From JBBQLG01 sp964251665 (lineage in GTDB: Bacteria; Bacteroidota; Bacteroidia; Cytophagales; Spirosomataceae), in assembly GCA_964251665.1 (NCBI GenBank), contig CAXUKO010000022.1, forward strand, positions 30,788 through 94,787: a stretch of DNA of 64,000 bases, in the 5' to 3' direction. Of this stretch, positions 33,238 through 42,275 are shown piece after piece. Numbering within the stretch: position 1 is the first letter of the stretch; the number at the start of each line of letters is the position of its first letter. The translations under genes were made by a program, and so were the position numbers. Below the pieces are notes generated by a model, which was not told where the DNA came from, did no database searches, and saw nothing but the letters and a program-made list of their open reading frames with translations.

Positions 33238-33283
33238 CTGAACCGCTGAATTTACCTTTTTAACGGGTAGCCCAGCGGTTCAG
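33238..33283. terminator. Hairpin between pyk and carotenoid oxygenase
   Basis: CTGAACCGCTG (33238-33248) is the complement of CAGCGGTTCAG (33273-33283), with a 24-nt loop that contains TTTTTAACGGG. It lies 3' of pyk and upstream of the oxygenase; probably the pyk terminator. Confidence 0.55.
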
Positions 33284-33308
33284 ATGCGTGCACTGTATGC
33301 GAGAAAAA

Positions 33309-34742
33309 CTACTCCACTACGCTCAGTTTAACAGTGTTGGTTTTGCGCTGCTGCGAGAGCGGCATACTCAGGGTATTGATGAAAATGTCGCCCGATGCCA
33401 GTTTTTTCTGGCCGATCAGCACCTGCTTAACAGTCTCAACGGTCTGATCAACGGTCTGATCCTCGATGGGCTCGTATGGAATCACCTCTACGCCCCAGTA
33501 CAATCCCAGGGTGTTGCTCAGCCGGGCATCGTTCGAGAAGATATAGATGTCGGCTTTCGGGCGGTGATGCGACAACCGCACGGCCGTATAACCCGATGTT
33601 GTAATACCAATTACGGCTTTCGCGTGGGTATCGCGGGCCAGTCGGCAGGCACTCATCACCACGTTGTCGTTCAGGACGTTCTCCGTTGGTGTTTCATTCA
33701 CCTGTGCGTGGTAGCGGTAGTAAATTTTGTCGGTATGCTGCTCCACCTGCCGGATCGTGGCCGACATACTCTCTACTGCCAGCACCGGGTATTTACCGGA
33801 CGCGGTTTCAGCGCTGAGCATCACGGCATCGGCACCGTCCATGACGGAGTTGGCAATGTCGTTCACCTCGGCGCGGGTAGGGCGGGGCGAGTCGATCATG
33901 CTTTCGAGCATCTGCGTGGCCACGATAACTGGTTTCGCAGCCCGGTTACACTTCTCAACCAGCATTTTCTGGATCATCGGCACCTCTTCGGCGGGCAGTT
34001 CAACGCCCAGATCACCACGCGCCACCATCAGTCCGTCGGTAGCCGCAATGATTTCGTCGATGTTAACGATGGCTTCGGGCTTCTCGATTTTAGCAATGAC
34101 GCGGGTTGTCTTACCCTTCGACCGGATGTATTCTTTAATCTCCAAAATTTCTGAGGCCTCCCGAACAAACGACAGAGCGATCCACTCGGCGTTGTTTTCC
34201 AACCCAAAATCCAGATCGGCCCAGTCTTTTTCGGTGACGGCTGGCATGGAAACCTTCGTGTTAGGCAGGTTAACGCCTTTTTTGGACTTCATCGAGCCGC
34301 CATACACCACTTCCGTCACGATGTCGGTACCTTCCAGCCCAACGACGCGCACTTCCAGTTTACCGTCATCCATCAGCACCCGTTCGCCGATTTGTACATC
34401 CTGGTACATACCTTTGTAGGGCGTACTGACGCGCTCAGTTGAACCCAGAATATCGTCGTTGGTAAACACTAAACGCTGACCGGCTACAATATCAACACCG
34501 TTATTTTCAACGTTACCGATGCGGATTTTAGGGCCCTGTAAATCCTGTAAGATGCAAAGATTAAGGCCGTGTTCTTCGTTAATTTCCCGGATGCGCTGAA
34601 AGCGGGTCAGGTGGTCTGCGTGGGTGCCGTGGGAAAAATTGAGCCGAAACACGTTGACGCCAGCGTTGGCTAAGGCGAGCAGTTGCTCTTTTGTTTCAGA
34701 TGCCGGGCCAACGGTGGCCACAATCTTGGTTTTTTTGAACAT
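33309..34742 (-). CDS. pyk: Pyruvate kinase
   Basis: This 477-residue glycolytic enzyme transfers phosphate from PEP to ADP. The start KIVATVGPASETKEQ, active-site region AKIEKPEAIVNIDEI, motif MVARGDLGVELP (about 242-253) and DAVMLSAETASGKYP are intact. The C-terminal domain is complete, so it should be regulated as a normal tetrameric enzyme. It stands alone in its unit, divergent from the next gene. Confidence 0.97.
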   Translation of the reverse strand: MFKKTKIVATVGPASETKEQLLALANAGVNVFRLNFSHGTHADHLTRFQRIREINEEHGLNLCILQDLQGPKIRIGNVENNGVDIVAGQRLVFTNDDILGSTERVSTPYKGMYQDVQIGERVLMDDGKLEVRVVGLEGTDIVTEVVYGGSMKSKKGVNLPNTKVSMPAVTEKDWADLDFGLENNAEWIALSFVREASEILEIKEYIRSKGKTTRVIAKIEKPEAIVNIDEIIAATDGLMVARGDLGVELPAEEVPMIQKMLVEKCNRAAKPVIVATQMLESMIDSPRPTRAEVNDIANSVMDGADAVMLSAETASGKYPVLAVESMSATIRQVEQHTDKIYYRYHAQVNETPTENVLNDNVVMSACRLARDTHAKAVIGITTSGYTAVRLSHHRPKADIYIFSNDARLSNTLGLYWGVEVIPYEPIEDQTVDQTVETVKQVLIGQKKLASGDIFINTLSMPLSQQRKTNTVKLSVVE

Positions 34743-34936
34743 GAGGATTCAGACGATTCCGTAAAGTTTACCAGAAGCAAGGGCAAAAATAACCCGCTGG
34801 CTGAAATTATGCGCGAATTTTTTGCGATTAACCCACGCTGCCGAACCAATAAACGGCTGGCAGCGTGGAGAATTAACCACGTTAACCCTTGGGCTTTCCG
34901 AATAAATTACCTATTATCGTTGTCAATCAAAGTACT

Positions 34937-36502
34937 ATGTCTTCATTAATGAGCTGGTTTGTGCTTCCGGCGCTGGCAGTTGTCCTGGTGGCGTGTGGCG
35001 GTAACCAGCAAGCAAGTAACACGCCGGCACTGGCCGTCCAACCCAGTAACCTGACCGGTGCCCAGTTAGCCCGTACCTATTGCGGAAACTGCCATCAGTA
35101 TCCCGAACCGGCCCTGCTCGAAAAAGAAATCTGGAAACGCGGTGTTCTCCCAAAAATGGCCCTGCGCTTTGGGCTTCGCGCCGAAACCGTTTCGCTGGCC
35201 AAACAGATGCAGGAGCAGGACGACCTGATGGAAGGGATTCAACTGGGTGTTTTTCCGGCAAGCCCCACCCTGGCCGAAGCGGACTGGCAGAAAATAACGG
35301 CTTTTTACGAGGCTGCGGCTCCCGCTCACGCTTTACCTGCCGCGCCCAAAAAGCCCGTTTCCGTTGGCTTACCGCTTTTTCGGTTAAAATCATCCGCGCG
35401 CCCAATTGAACCGATGGTGATGCTGCTGCAATACGATTCGGTAACTCACGCTGTGTTTGTGGGAAGCCGCCGGGGAAGCTTGGTTCGGCTGGATGGTAAG
35501 CTGAACCGGCTGGATTCGACATTCGTAAAAACGCCACCATCCGATGTGCATGGCTACCCGGACGGCCGTGTTGCTATGCTGACGATGGGCATCATGGACC
35601 CCAACGATAGTACGGCCGGTTCGCTGAATCGACAGCAGAGTGGTACGATTACGCCGTTGATTCCCAGGCTGAAGCGGCCGGTTCAGGCATCGTATGCTGA
35701 TCTGAATGGCGATGGCCGGGAGGACGTAGTAATCTGTCAGTTTGGTAATTACACCGGTCAACTGACCTGGTTTGAGCAGGGCAGCGGGACGTATCAGGCT
35801 CACGTACTCGATCCTGTGCCCGGTGCCCGCAACACGATCATTCGGGATGTGAATGGTGATGGGCGACCCGATATTATTGCGTTACTGTCGCAGGGCGATG
35901 AGCAGGTGGCCGTGTATTACAACAATGGCGGAAAAACCCCTGCCTTTCGCAAGGAAACGGTTATCCGGTTCCCGCCGGTGTACGGCTCCAGCTACATCGA
36001 CATGAGCGATGTGAACGGCGATGGCTTCCCCGACCTGATTTATACCAACGGCGACAATGCCGATTATTCGTATTCACTCAAGGCGTATCATGGGGTGCGG
36101 GTATTCCTGAACGATGGGCATTTTCACTTCAAACTGGCCTGGTTCTACCCCATGAATGGGGCCAGTAAGGTGCTGGCCCGCGATTTCGACGGCGATGGCG
36201 ACGTGGATCTGGCTGCCATTGCCTACTTTCCCGACTACACAAAATCACCCATTGAGAGCTTCATTTACTTTGAGAATCAGGGTAAGCTTACGTTTCAGCC
36301 GCGTACGTTCCCCCGACCTGAGCGTGGTCACTGGCTGACGATGGACGCGGGCGATGTGGACCAGGACGGCGATGAGGACTTGTTATTGGGCTCGTTTCAG
36401 CTGTCGTCTACACCCGTGCCGATGGAATTGCGACTGCGGTGGCGGAAAGAGCAACAGGGGGTGCTACTGCTGGAGAATCAGCGGATTACCAAAGCACATT
36501 GA
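34937..36502 (+). CDS. Lipoprotein with cytochrome-c and VCBS (FG-GAP) repeats
   Basis: This 521-residue protein has a type II signal sequence (lipobox LVAC). A single-haem cytochrome-c-type domain carries CGNCH (about 51-55). A beta-propeller follows, made of FG-GAP/VCBS repeats with calcium-type loops: LNGDGREDV, VNGDGRPDI, VNGDGFPDL, FDGDGDVDL and VDQDGDEDL. The fusion of an electron carrier with a propeller is common in Bacteroidota/Planctomycetota surface proteins, of unknown role. Start ATG 34937 places the lipobox at the usual distance. The 3' end overlaps the convergent vapC remnant by 17 bp. Confidence 0.85.
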   Translation: MSSLMSWFVLPALAVVLVACGGNQQASNTPALAVQPSNLTGAQLARTYCGNCHQYPEPALLEKEIWKRGVLPKMALRFGLRAETVSLAKQMQEQDDLMEGIQLGVFPASPTLAEADWQKITAFYEAAAPAHALPAAPKKPVSVGLPLFRLKSSARPIEPMVMLLQYDSVTHAVFVGSRRGSLVRLDGKLNRLDSTFVKTPPSDVHGYPDGRVAMLTMGIMDPNDSTAGSLNRQQSGTITPLIPRLKRPVQASYADLNGDGREDVVICQFGNYTGQLTWFEQGSGTYQAHVLDPVPGARNTIIRDVNGDGRPDIIALLSQGDEQVAVYYNNGGKTPAFRKETVIRFPPVYGSSYIDMSDVNGDGFPDLIYTNGDNADYSYSLKAYHGVRVFLNDGHFHFKLAWFYPMNGASKVLARDFDGDGDVDLAAIAYFPDYTKSPIESFIYFENQGKLTFQPRTFPRPERGHWLTMDAGDVDQDGDEDLLLGSFQLSSTPVPMELRLRWRKEQQGVLLLENQRITKAH

Positions 36503-36882
36503 CGATGTTCTGATAGAGCGGAAAGTTTTGGTCGGACGAAACAACGGTGAGGTTATCCGCCAGTGCAATCGCCAGAATCATCCGGTCGAAAGGGTCACGG
36601 TGTTGCTCAAAGAACGGCAACTGAGTATAAGCTTCGATGTGGCTGAAGGCTAACGGAAGCCAGATAAAACCTGTAAGTAAAGCTTCGTTTATGAATCTAT
36701 TGACTGATTTGGCCGGTTCAGGGGCTTTACCAATAGTGATCTTTATAGCTATCTCGTAGAAACTAATGGGACTTACGTAAACAGTGTCAGCTTCGTAAAA
36801 TAGCTTTCTGTGCCTTGATTGGTAGATTATCAGGATTCGTTAATGCCCAGATCAATGATTGGGTATCCAGAAGGACATTCAT
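36486..36882 (-). pseudogene. vapC: VapC-like PIN-domain toxin, frameshifted
   Basis: The first 32 codons read MNVLLDTQSLIWALTNP and then reach a stop, while the next frame continues with YVSPISFYEIAIK and ends with PFDRMILAIA and VSSDQNF. All four acidic positions of the PIN nuclease (Asp6, the YEIA Glu, the PFDR Asp and the SSD Asp) are present across the two frames. Removing one A from the AAAA run at 36797-36800 restores a 131-residue protein, a normal VapC length. The start overlaps the antitoxin stop by one base (TAATG). It is probably inactive, unless the extra base is a read error or slippage site. Confidence 0.88.
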
Positions 36883-37106
36883 TACATATAGTCTTTTAAA
36901 TCATCAAGAGGATCATTGAATTCTGCCGATGACCAGTATGGATCCGTGAATATACCCTTAAGGCGACCCAACTGACGCTTTGGCTTCTCTTCATTGATTT
37001 CCTCCACCAGGGTGACAAAGACCTTAGCCTTCTTGCCTTTTTCAAGTAACTGCTTCTCCAGATGCAGCTGCCCTTCTTCGTCGATAATTCCGGGTACGGT
37101 TAGCAT
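36882..37106 (-). CDS. vapB: VapB-like antitoxin (DUF2281-type)
   Basis: This 74-residue protein has a short beta-rich N-terminal segment for DNA binding and dimerisation (PGIIDEEGQLHL). An acidic C-terminal tail (FTDPYWSSAEFNDPLDDLKDYM) would occupy the toxin's active site. It ends directly at the VapC start. Intact, it would survive toxin loss because it is harmless alone; it may also serve as a repressor. Confidence 0.85.
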   Translation of the reverse strand: MLTVPGIIDEEGQLHLEKQLLEKGKKAKVFVTLVEEINEEKPKRQLGRLKGIFTDPYWSSAEFNDPLDDLKDYM

Positions 37107-37135
37107 AGCTATTCTGTTTTCTCAAAAATAGCGAA

Positions 37136-39646
37136 TTACAAACAATCCACGTCTACCACTACCGATACTGCCCGTAAGCTCTTGTCGACCAGGATGTCAG
37201 TGATCTTTTCCTGAATAAATGCCTTTACGGCTTTTGTGTTGATTTTGTCGCGCTCCAGCTTGATGAGGATACTGTAGAGAAACTGGTTGCGAATACGCTC
37301 GACCAGCGGTGGTTGCGGTCCCAGCACCCGGTACTCGCCCAGGGCCGCAGCCAGCGTTCCGCACAATTGCTGAGCCGCTTTCTGGCTCACGCCCTGATCG
37401 ACATGCTTGACCGTCAGCTTGATCAGCCGCGAATAGGGAGGGTAGTTAAACGCTTCCCGCTCCACCAGTTCCTCGTCGTAAAGGCCCTTGTAATCGTTCT
37501 CGACGATACGCTGTAAAATCGGCTGGGTCGGATTGCTGGTCTGAATCAGCACGCGCCCCGTATGGCCCGCCCGCCGACCCGCCCGGCCGCTGACCTGCGT
37601 GATCATCTGAAAGGAACGCTCCGTGGCCCGGAAATCGGGGAAGTGAATCAGCCGGTCCGCGTCGAAAATGCCGACCATGCTCACGTTATCAAAATCAAGT
37701 CCTTTCGAGATCATCTGCGTCCCGACCAGAATATCGACCTGCCCTTTTTCAAACTCCTGAATAATCTGCTGATAGGCGTTTTTGGCCCGCGTCGTATCCA
37801 GGTCCATGCGCAGAATCCGGGCGTCGGGAAAGAAAATCTGAAGCTGATCTTCCAGCTTTTCGGTGCCGAAACCAATGGTACGCACTTTGGTTGAGCCACA
37901 GACCGGGCAAATTTTGGGCACCTCTTCCTTATGGCCGCAGTAGTGGCAGCGGAGTTCGGCGGCTCGCATGTGATACGTCAGGCTGACGGCGCAGTTCGGG
38001 CATTCGCTGGTCCAGTCGCAGTCTTCGCATTGCAGATAGGGTGAGTAGCCGCGCCGGTTCTGAAACAGAATGCTTTGCTCCTTGCGGCCCATGTTTTGCT
38101 CCAGACCGTCTAGTAGGGCCGACGAGAACTCCTGTTTCATGGTTTTCTGCCGCTTTTCCTTTTTGGTGTCGATCAACACAATTTCGGGCAGACTGGCATC
38201 GCCATATCGCTGAAACAGTTCGACCAGCCCGTAGCGGCCCTGTTTGGCCTGGAAGTATGTCTCAATAGCGGGCGTGGCCGAACCCAGCAACACCTTCGCT
38301 TTTTGCCAGGTTGCCAGCATAATGGCCACGTCGCGGGCGTGATAGCGGGGCGCGGGGTCGTGCTGTTTGTAGGAGGTTTCGTGCTCCTCATCCACGATGA
38401 TCAGGCCGAGGTTATCGAAGGGGAGAAACACTGCCGACCGCACCCCAATTACGAACTGGTATTGCCCCGAAACAATGCCTTTCCAAACTTCGACCCGCTC
38501 GTTATCGGAGAATTTGGAATGGTAGATTCCCATTTTGTCGCCGAATACTTTCTGCAGCCGCACCACAATCTGGGTTGTCAGGGCGATCTCCGGCAGCAGG
38601 TACAGCACCTGCGAGCCACTGTCCAGCGCCTGCTGGATGATGTTGATATACACCTCCGTTTTACCGCTGCCCGTGATGCCATGCAGCAGGACAATATCGC
38701 GCTCGCCAAACTGCGCCATAATGTCGTCGGAGGCCCGTTGCTGGTGTTCGGTCAGGTTGATGATGGCCGGATTCGTTGGATCGTTATCGGTGAAGCGCGG
38801 CTCGATGATCTCGAAGGTCTCAAAAACCCCGTTTTTAACGAGTGTCGTCAGCGATGATTGCGAGAGTTCATCGTCCTGATTCAGGATTCCTTTATCCAGC
38901 CCTTTCTGGTTCAGGGCCGGGTTGTTGTGCAGCGGTACATGACGCAGATACCGCATCACGACTTCCTGCTGTTTGGGTAGTTTTTCGAGCCGGTTGATGA
39001 GGGCCAGCAACTGCTCACGTTCTTCGTAAGTGGCGTGCAGCCGGACTTTTCGAATCATCTTCGGAACGTATTTTTCCCGCACTTCCTCAAACACGATTAC
39101 CGCCCGTTTCCCCACCAGCGACTTAATCAGCGCGGGTACGGCTACTTCGCCGACCAACCGCCCTAACTCTTCGTAGGACAGCGCTGATTGCTTTTTTAAC
39201 TCTTCTACCAATTTTACTTCGGCGTCGGTGAGCAGTTCAGGGTAGTCGAAATCCGGGTTGTACTGCACCTTCGACTGGCTCGTGATCTTCAGGCCCGATG
39301 GCAGCGCCACGTTCATCACCTCGCCAATGCAGCACATATAATAATCCGCCATCCAGCGGAACAACTCCAGTTGATAACCCGTTACGAGCGGGTACTCATC
39401 CAGCAATTCCAGCACGTAGCGGGCCTGGTATTTGGCCGGTGGCTGGTTATGTAGCTTCGCAATTACCGCCGTTACCACCCGACTTTTGCCGAAGGGCACA
39501 ATCACCCGCGCCCCGACCTTTACCAGGCCGACCATTTCCCGTGGCACCCGGTAGGTGAACAGTTTGGGTACGGGGATAGGTAAAATCAGGTCAACAAAAA
39601 AGGTGACTTCCTCAGTGGTGGTCTGGGCGAATAACGGAGCGATCAA
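37136..39646 (-). CDS. priA: Primosomal protein N' (replication restart helicase)
   Basis: This 836-residue PriA has an N-terminal 3'-DNA-binding domain (start VDLILPIPVPKLFTYRVP), helicase motifs GITGSGKTEVY (Walker A, about 325-335) and VDEEHETSYKQHDP, and the zinc-binding cysteines CEDCDWTSECPNC and CHYCG...CPVC. The later QVSGRAGRRAG is motif VI. It is longer than E. coli PriA by about 100 residues, mainly before the helicase core. It is essential for restarting collapsed forks. Confidence 0.97.
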   Translation of the reverse strand: MIAPLFAQTTTEEVTFFVDLILPIPVPKLFTYRVPREMVGLVKVGARVIVPFGKSRVVTAVIAKLHNQPPAKYQARYVLELLDEYPLVTGYQLELFRWMADYYMCCIGEVMNVALPSGLKITSQSKVQYNPDFDYPELLTDAEVKLVEELKKQSALSYEELGRLVGEVAVPALIKSLVGKRAVIVFEEVREKYVPKMIRKVRLHATYEEREQLLALINRLEKLPKQQEVVMRYLRHVPLHNNPALNQKGLDKGILNQDDELSQSSLTTLVKNGVFETFEIIEPRFTDNDPTNPAIINLTEHQQRASDDIMAQFGERDIVLLHGITGSGKTEVYINIIQQALDSGSQVLYLLPEIALTTQIVVRLQKVFGDKMGIYHSKFSDNERVEVWKGIVSGQYQFVIGVRSAVFLPFDNLGLIIVDEEHETSYKQHDPAPRYHARDVAIMLATWQKAKVLLGSATPAIETYFQAKQGRYGLVELFQRYGDASLPEIVLIDTKKEKRQKTMKQEFSSALLDGLEQNMGRKEQSILFQNRRGYSPYLQCEDCDWTSECPNCAVSLTYHMRAAELRCHYCGHKEEVPKICPVCGSTKVRTIGFGTEKLEDQLQIFFPDARILRMDLDTTRAKNAYQQIIQEFEKGQVDILVGTQMISKGLDFDNVSMVGIFDADRLIHFPDFRATERSFQMITQVSGRAGRRAGHTGRVLIQTSNPTQPILQRIVENDYKGLYDEELVEREAFNYPPYSRLIKLTVKHVDQGVSQKAAQQLCGTLAAALGEYRVLGPQPPLVERIRNQFLYSILIKLERDKINTKAVKAFIQEKITDILVDKSLRAVSVVVDVDCL

Positions 39647-39679
39647 TGATTTAGGGGGATTTAAACGGCTGATGGGTTC

Positions 39680-39754
39680 TACCCCCGACCCCCTGAAGGG
39701 GGCTTTTACCTGGTCTCTAAGACGCGATAAGCCCCCTTCAGGGGGTTGGGGGTA
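39680..39754. repeat. 26-bp-arm inverted repeat between divergent priA and ypdA
   Basis: TACCCCCGACCCCCTGAAGG and on (39680-39705) pairs with 39729-39754 with one mismatch and a 23-nt loop. Unlike the other long repeats it lies in a divergent promoter region, 72 bp upstream of ypdA, so a terminator role is not obvious. It has the ACCCCCTGAAGGGGG core seen in many Bacteroidota intergenic repeats. Confidence 0.88.
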
Positions 39755-39825
39755 ACTTGTTTGGCTAACACAAATTTACCCCATTCCGCCCAAACCTTTC
39801 GGGGATTCTTCCGTGTTTATCTGAC

Positions 39826-40848
39826 ATGGCACTACCCAATGATCAACCTGTGTACGATGTAATTATTGTCGGTGGAGGACCGTGCGGACTGGCGGCCGGT
39901 ATCGAGGCTACCAGGGCTGGACTGAGTCATCTCATTCTGGAAAAAGGCAGCATTACCGAGTCTATCCGTCAGTATCCCAAGCTGATGCGGTTTTTCTCGA
40001 CGGCCGAAAATATTGAAATCGGGGGTATTCCCTTTCCGGTTTCCAGCGTAAAAGCGAACCGGAATGAGGCTCTTCAGTATTACCGGAAAGTGGCTGCTTA
40101 CTATAAACTGAACACGAAAGTTTTTCAGGAAGTGGAGCGGGTGCAGAAGCTCGGCGACCTGTTCACGGTTGTGACAACAGCGGGCGACGAGTACCAGGCC
40201 CGCAGGGTAATTATGGCAACCGGCTACTTTACCCAGCCCCGTGAGTTGGGTGTACCGGGCGAGGACCTGCCCCACGTGTCGCATTATTACGACGAACCAT
40301 TCAAGTACTCGTTTACTAAAGTCGTCATCATCGGCGCATCGAACTCGGCGGTCGAAGCGGCTTTGGAACTGTACCGGCACGATGTCGACGTAACGGTGGT
40401 GCACCGGGGCGAAGACTTCCGGGGAACGGTGAAGTACTGGCTCATCCCCGACGTGAAAAACCGGGTGAAAGAAGGTAAAATCAAAACGCAGTTCAATAGT
40501 CAGGTGCTGGAAATTACACCGGACTATGTATGGACCCGGAATATGGCAACGGGCGTGGAAACCATGCTTCTCGCCGATTTTGTACTGGTTCTAACGGGCT
40601 ACATTCCTGATGCGAGTCTGCTCCGTCGTTGTGGGATCGAACTGGACCCCGTGACGCAGGTGCCGGTATACGACAAAACAACGTTTGAAACCAACGTGCC
40701 GGGTTTGTACGTCTGTGGTACGGTACTGGCCGGTATTTACACCGAAAAAGTCTTTATCGAAAATGGCCGCGAACATGCGCAGGCTATCATCGACCACATC
40801 ATGGGCCGCGAAATCCACAAAGTAAACGAGCTGATTCAGCGGATTTGA
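39826..40848 (+). CDS. ypdA: YpdA-family bacillithiol disulfide reductase (putative)
   Basis: This 340-residue FAD/NADPH pyridine nucleotide-disulfide oxidoreductase has FAD motif VIIVGGGPCGLAAGIEA (12-28) and NADPH motif VVIIGASNSAVEAALEL (about 166-182). YpdA in Firmicutes reduces bacillithiol disulfide without a CxxC pair, and Bacteroidota carry close homologues. Its C-terminal end HKVNELIQRI is repeated, diverged, beyond the downstream fic gene. A terminator follows 24 bp later. Confidence 0.9.
   Translation: MALPNDQPVYDVIIVGGGPCGLAAGIEATRAGLSHLILEKGSITESIRQYPKLMRFFSTAENIEIGGIPFPVSSVKANRNEALQYYRKVAAYYKLNTKVFQEVERVQKLGDLFTVVTTAGDEYQARRVIMATGYFTQPRELGVPGEDLPHVSHYYDEPFKYSFTKVVIIGASNSAVEAALELYRHDVDVTVVHRGEDFRGTVKYWLIPDVKNRVKEGKIKTQFNSQVLEITPDYVWTRNMATGVETMLLADFVLVLTGYIPDASLLRRCGIELDPVTQVPVYDKTTFETNVPGLYVCGTVLAGIYTEKVFIENGREHAQAIIDHIMGREIHKVNELIQRI
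40801..40846 (+). repeat. ypdA 3'-end repeat, copy 1 (in the gene)
   Basis: The 46 bp encoding the last residues of YpdA, starting ATGGGCCGCGAAATCC. It matches 42135-42180 at 43 of 46 positions. Two of the three differences are silent and one changes Arg to Leu; the following stop is TGA here and TAG there. It flanks the fic cassette on the left. Confidence 0.95.
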
Positions 40849-40872
40849 CTTTAGTCTTACTACTATAACACC

Positions 40873-40903
40873 GCCCGGTTTATTGATATAAGCCGGGCTT
40901 TTT
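40873..40903 (+). terminator. Rho-independent terminator of ypdA
   Basis: GCCCGG (40873-40878) pairs with CCGGGC (40893-40898), 14-nt loop, followed by TTTTT. Confidence 0.85.
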
Positions 40904-40912
40904 GTGTGCATG

Positions 40913-40969
40913 ACAAAACGACCTTGATGTTGAAAAGTAAAGATATTTTCGACATCAAGGTCGTTTTGT
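40913..40969. repeat. 18-bp perfect inverted repeat upstream of fic
   Basis: ACAAAACGACCTTGATGT (40913-40930) and its exact complement (40952-40969), extended inward by one mismatch and then GAAAA/TTTTC pairing. It lies between the ypdA terminator and the fic promoter. May be a second regulatory or structural element of the cassette. Confidence 0.88.
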
Positions 40970-40993
40970 GTCGAAGCGACCAACATGAAAATC

Positions 40994-41032
40994 TTATATT
41001 GTCGAAAATTCGCTGAATAGTCGACAATATAA
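40994..41032. promoter_or_regulatory. Candidate operator just before fic
   Basis: TTATATTGTCGA (40994-41005) and TCGACAATATAA (41021-41032) are perfect inverted half sites spaced 15 bp, and end 10 bp before the fic ATG. The Fic protein's own C-terminal winged-helix-like region could bind it (inference). Confidence 0.6.
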
Positions 41033-41042
41033 TCAGTTTGAC

Positions 41043-42131
41043 ATGGCCCATGACCGGCTTCAACCCTACAACGATTTGCCTGATCTACCACCCCGGGTGG
41101 ACTTTTACCAACCTGTTATTGTCCGGGCGTTGGCCACTGCAGCCCGCTATTTAGGCGAATTGAACGGCCTCTGTGCTACGTTACCCGATTCGTTGCTGCT
41201 ACTCAATACACTCGTATTGCAGGAAAGTCGTGACAGTTCGGCCATCGAAAATATTGTCACGACGCAGGACGAGTTATACCGGGCCTCGCTGAATGAGATA
41301 CCCGGCAATTCGTCGGCGAAAGAAGTGTTGAGTTATCGGGAAGCGACTTATGTTGGCTTAGCCCGTATGAAGGCGCAGCATAACCTTATCGTGACGAACA
41401 CGCTGATTGACGTTGTCCAGACAATCAAACATAACCAGGCGACTATTCGGCAGACCCCTGGCACTAATCTTCGCAATGCCGCTACCGGCGATGTGATGTA
41501 CACTCCGCCCTATTGCGACGATATTATTCGGGAAAAGCTGGCTGCTCTCGAGCAATTCATTAATACAGCCGATCCAGAAGGGCCTGATCCGCTCATTAAA
41601 CTGGCGCTGATTCATCACCAGTTTGAAGCCATTCATCCGTTTCTGGATGGCAATGGACGAACCGGCCGCATTCTGATTGCACTTTATCTGGTGCAACAAC
41701 AGTTGTTACCACAGCCGGTTCTTTATTTAAGCCGCTATATTAATGTCTACCGGACGGACTATTATCGACTGCTTCGGCAGGTGACTGAACAGCAAGCCTG
41801 GACCGAATGGATTGTTTTTATACTCACCGGCATTGCCCAGACCGCCCAGTTAACGATGTCAAAAATCCGGCGCATTCTGGAATTAATGCATACAGTAGAG
41901 CGGGAAGCGCGGGAGGCATTGCGAACGTCGTATAATCCTGATTTACTCCGGCTAATGTTTGCCCAGCCATATCTGAAAGTAGATTTTCTGGTACGAAATA
42001 AACTGGCTCACCGGCAGACAGCCGCCGTTTACTTGAAAAAATTAGCTGAAGTAGACGTTTTAATGCTAAACACGATTGGCCGAACTACCTATTACGTGAA
42101 TCAACGCCTGATTAACATTTTAACTGATTAA
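41043..42131 (+). CDS. fic: Class II Fic-domain AMP-transferase
   Basis: This 362-residue protein attaches AMP (or another nucleotide part) to hydroxyl groups of target proteins. Active-site motif HPFLDGNGRTGR at 198-209 is complete. An N-terminal inhibitory helix motif SSAIEN (65-70, fitting S/T-x-x-x-E-G/N) makes it a self-inhibited class II Fic. The C-terminal about 70 residues (LRLMFAQPYLKVDFLVRN and onward) look like a winged helix for DNA binding or oligomerisation. It is flanked on both sides by copies of the ypdA 3' end and has its own inverted-repeat promoter region, so it looks like an inserted unit. Confidence 0.95.
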   Translation: MAHDRLQPYNDLPDLPPRVDFYQPVIVRALATAARYLGELNGLCATLPDSLLLLNTLVLQESRDSSAIENIVTTQDELYRASLNEIPGNSSAKEVLSYREATYVGLARMKAQHNLIVTNTLIDVVQTIKHNQATIRQTPGTNLRNAATGDVMYTPPYCDDIIREKLAALEQFINTADPEGPDPLIKLALIHHQFEAIHPFLDGNGRTGRILIALYLVQQQLLPQPVLYLSRYINVYRTDYYRLLRQVTEQQAWTEWIVFILTGIAQTAQLTMSKIRRILELMHTVEREAREALRTSYNPDLLRLMFAQPYLKVDFLVRNKLAHRQTAAVYLKKLAEVDVLMLNTIGRTTYYVNQRLINILTD

Positions 42132-42134
42132 AAC

Positions 42135-42180
42135 ATGGGCCTCGAAATCCATAAAGTGAACGAGCTGATTCAGCGGATTT
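42135..42180 (+). repeat. ypdA 3'-end repeat, copy 2 (orphan)
   Basis: A 15-codon remnant, ATGGGCCTCGAAATCC and onward with stop TAG, 3 bp after the fic stop. It equals copy 1 except at three positions, two of them silent, which fits divergence while under coding selection and then transfer or displacement, not a fresh duplication. Confidence 0.95.
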
Positions 42181-42275
42181 AGTAAGACAGCTTCATAGCG
42201 GTAAGCCGCCTGTATGTTCAGGGCTTGAAATTGTCAGTATCTTGCAACAGGTACGACTATTTCAGCCCTTTTCTT

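Noticed and set aside
33288..34419. Long plus-strand frames opposite pyruvate kinase
   Set aside because: Antisense shadow of pyk, which has all family motifs on the minus strand.
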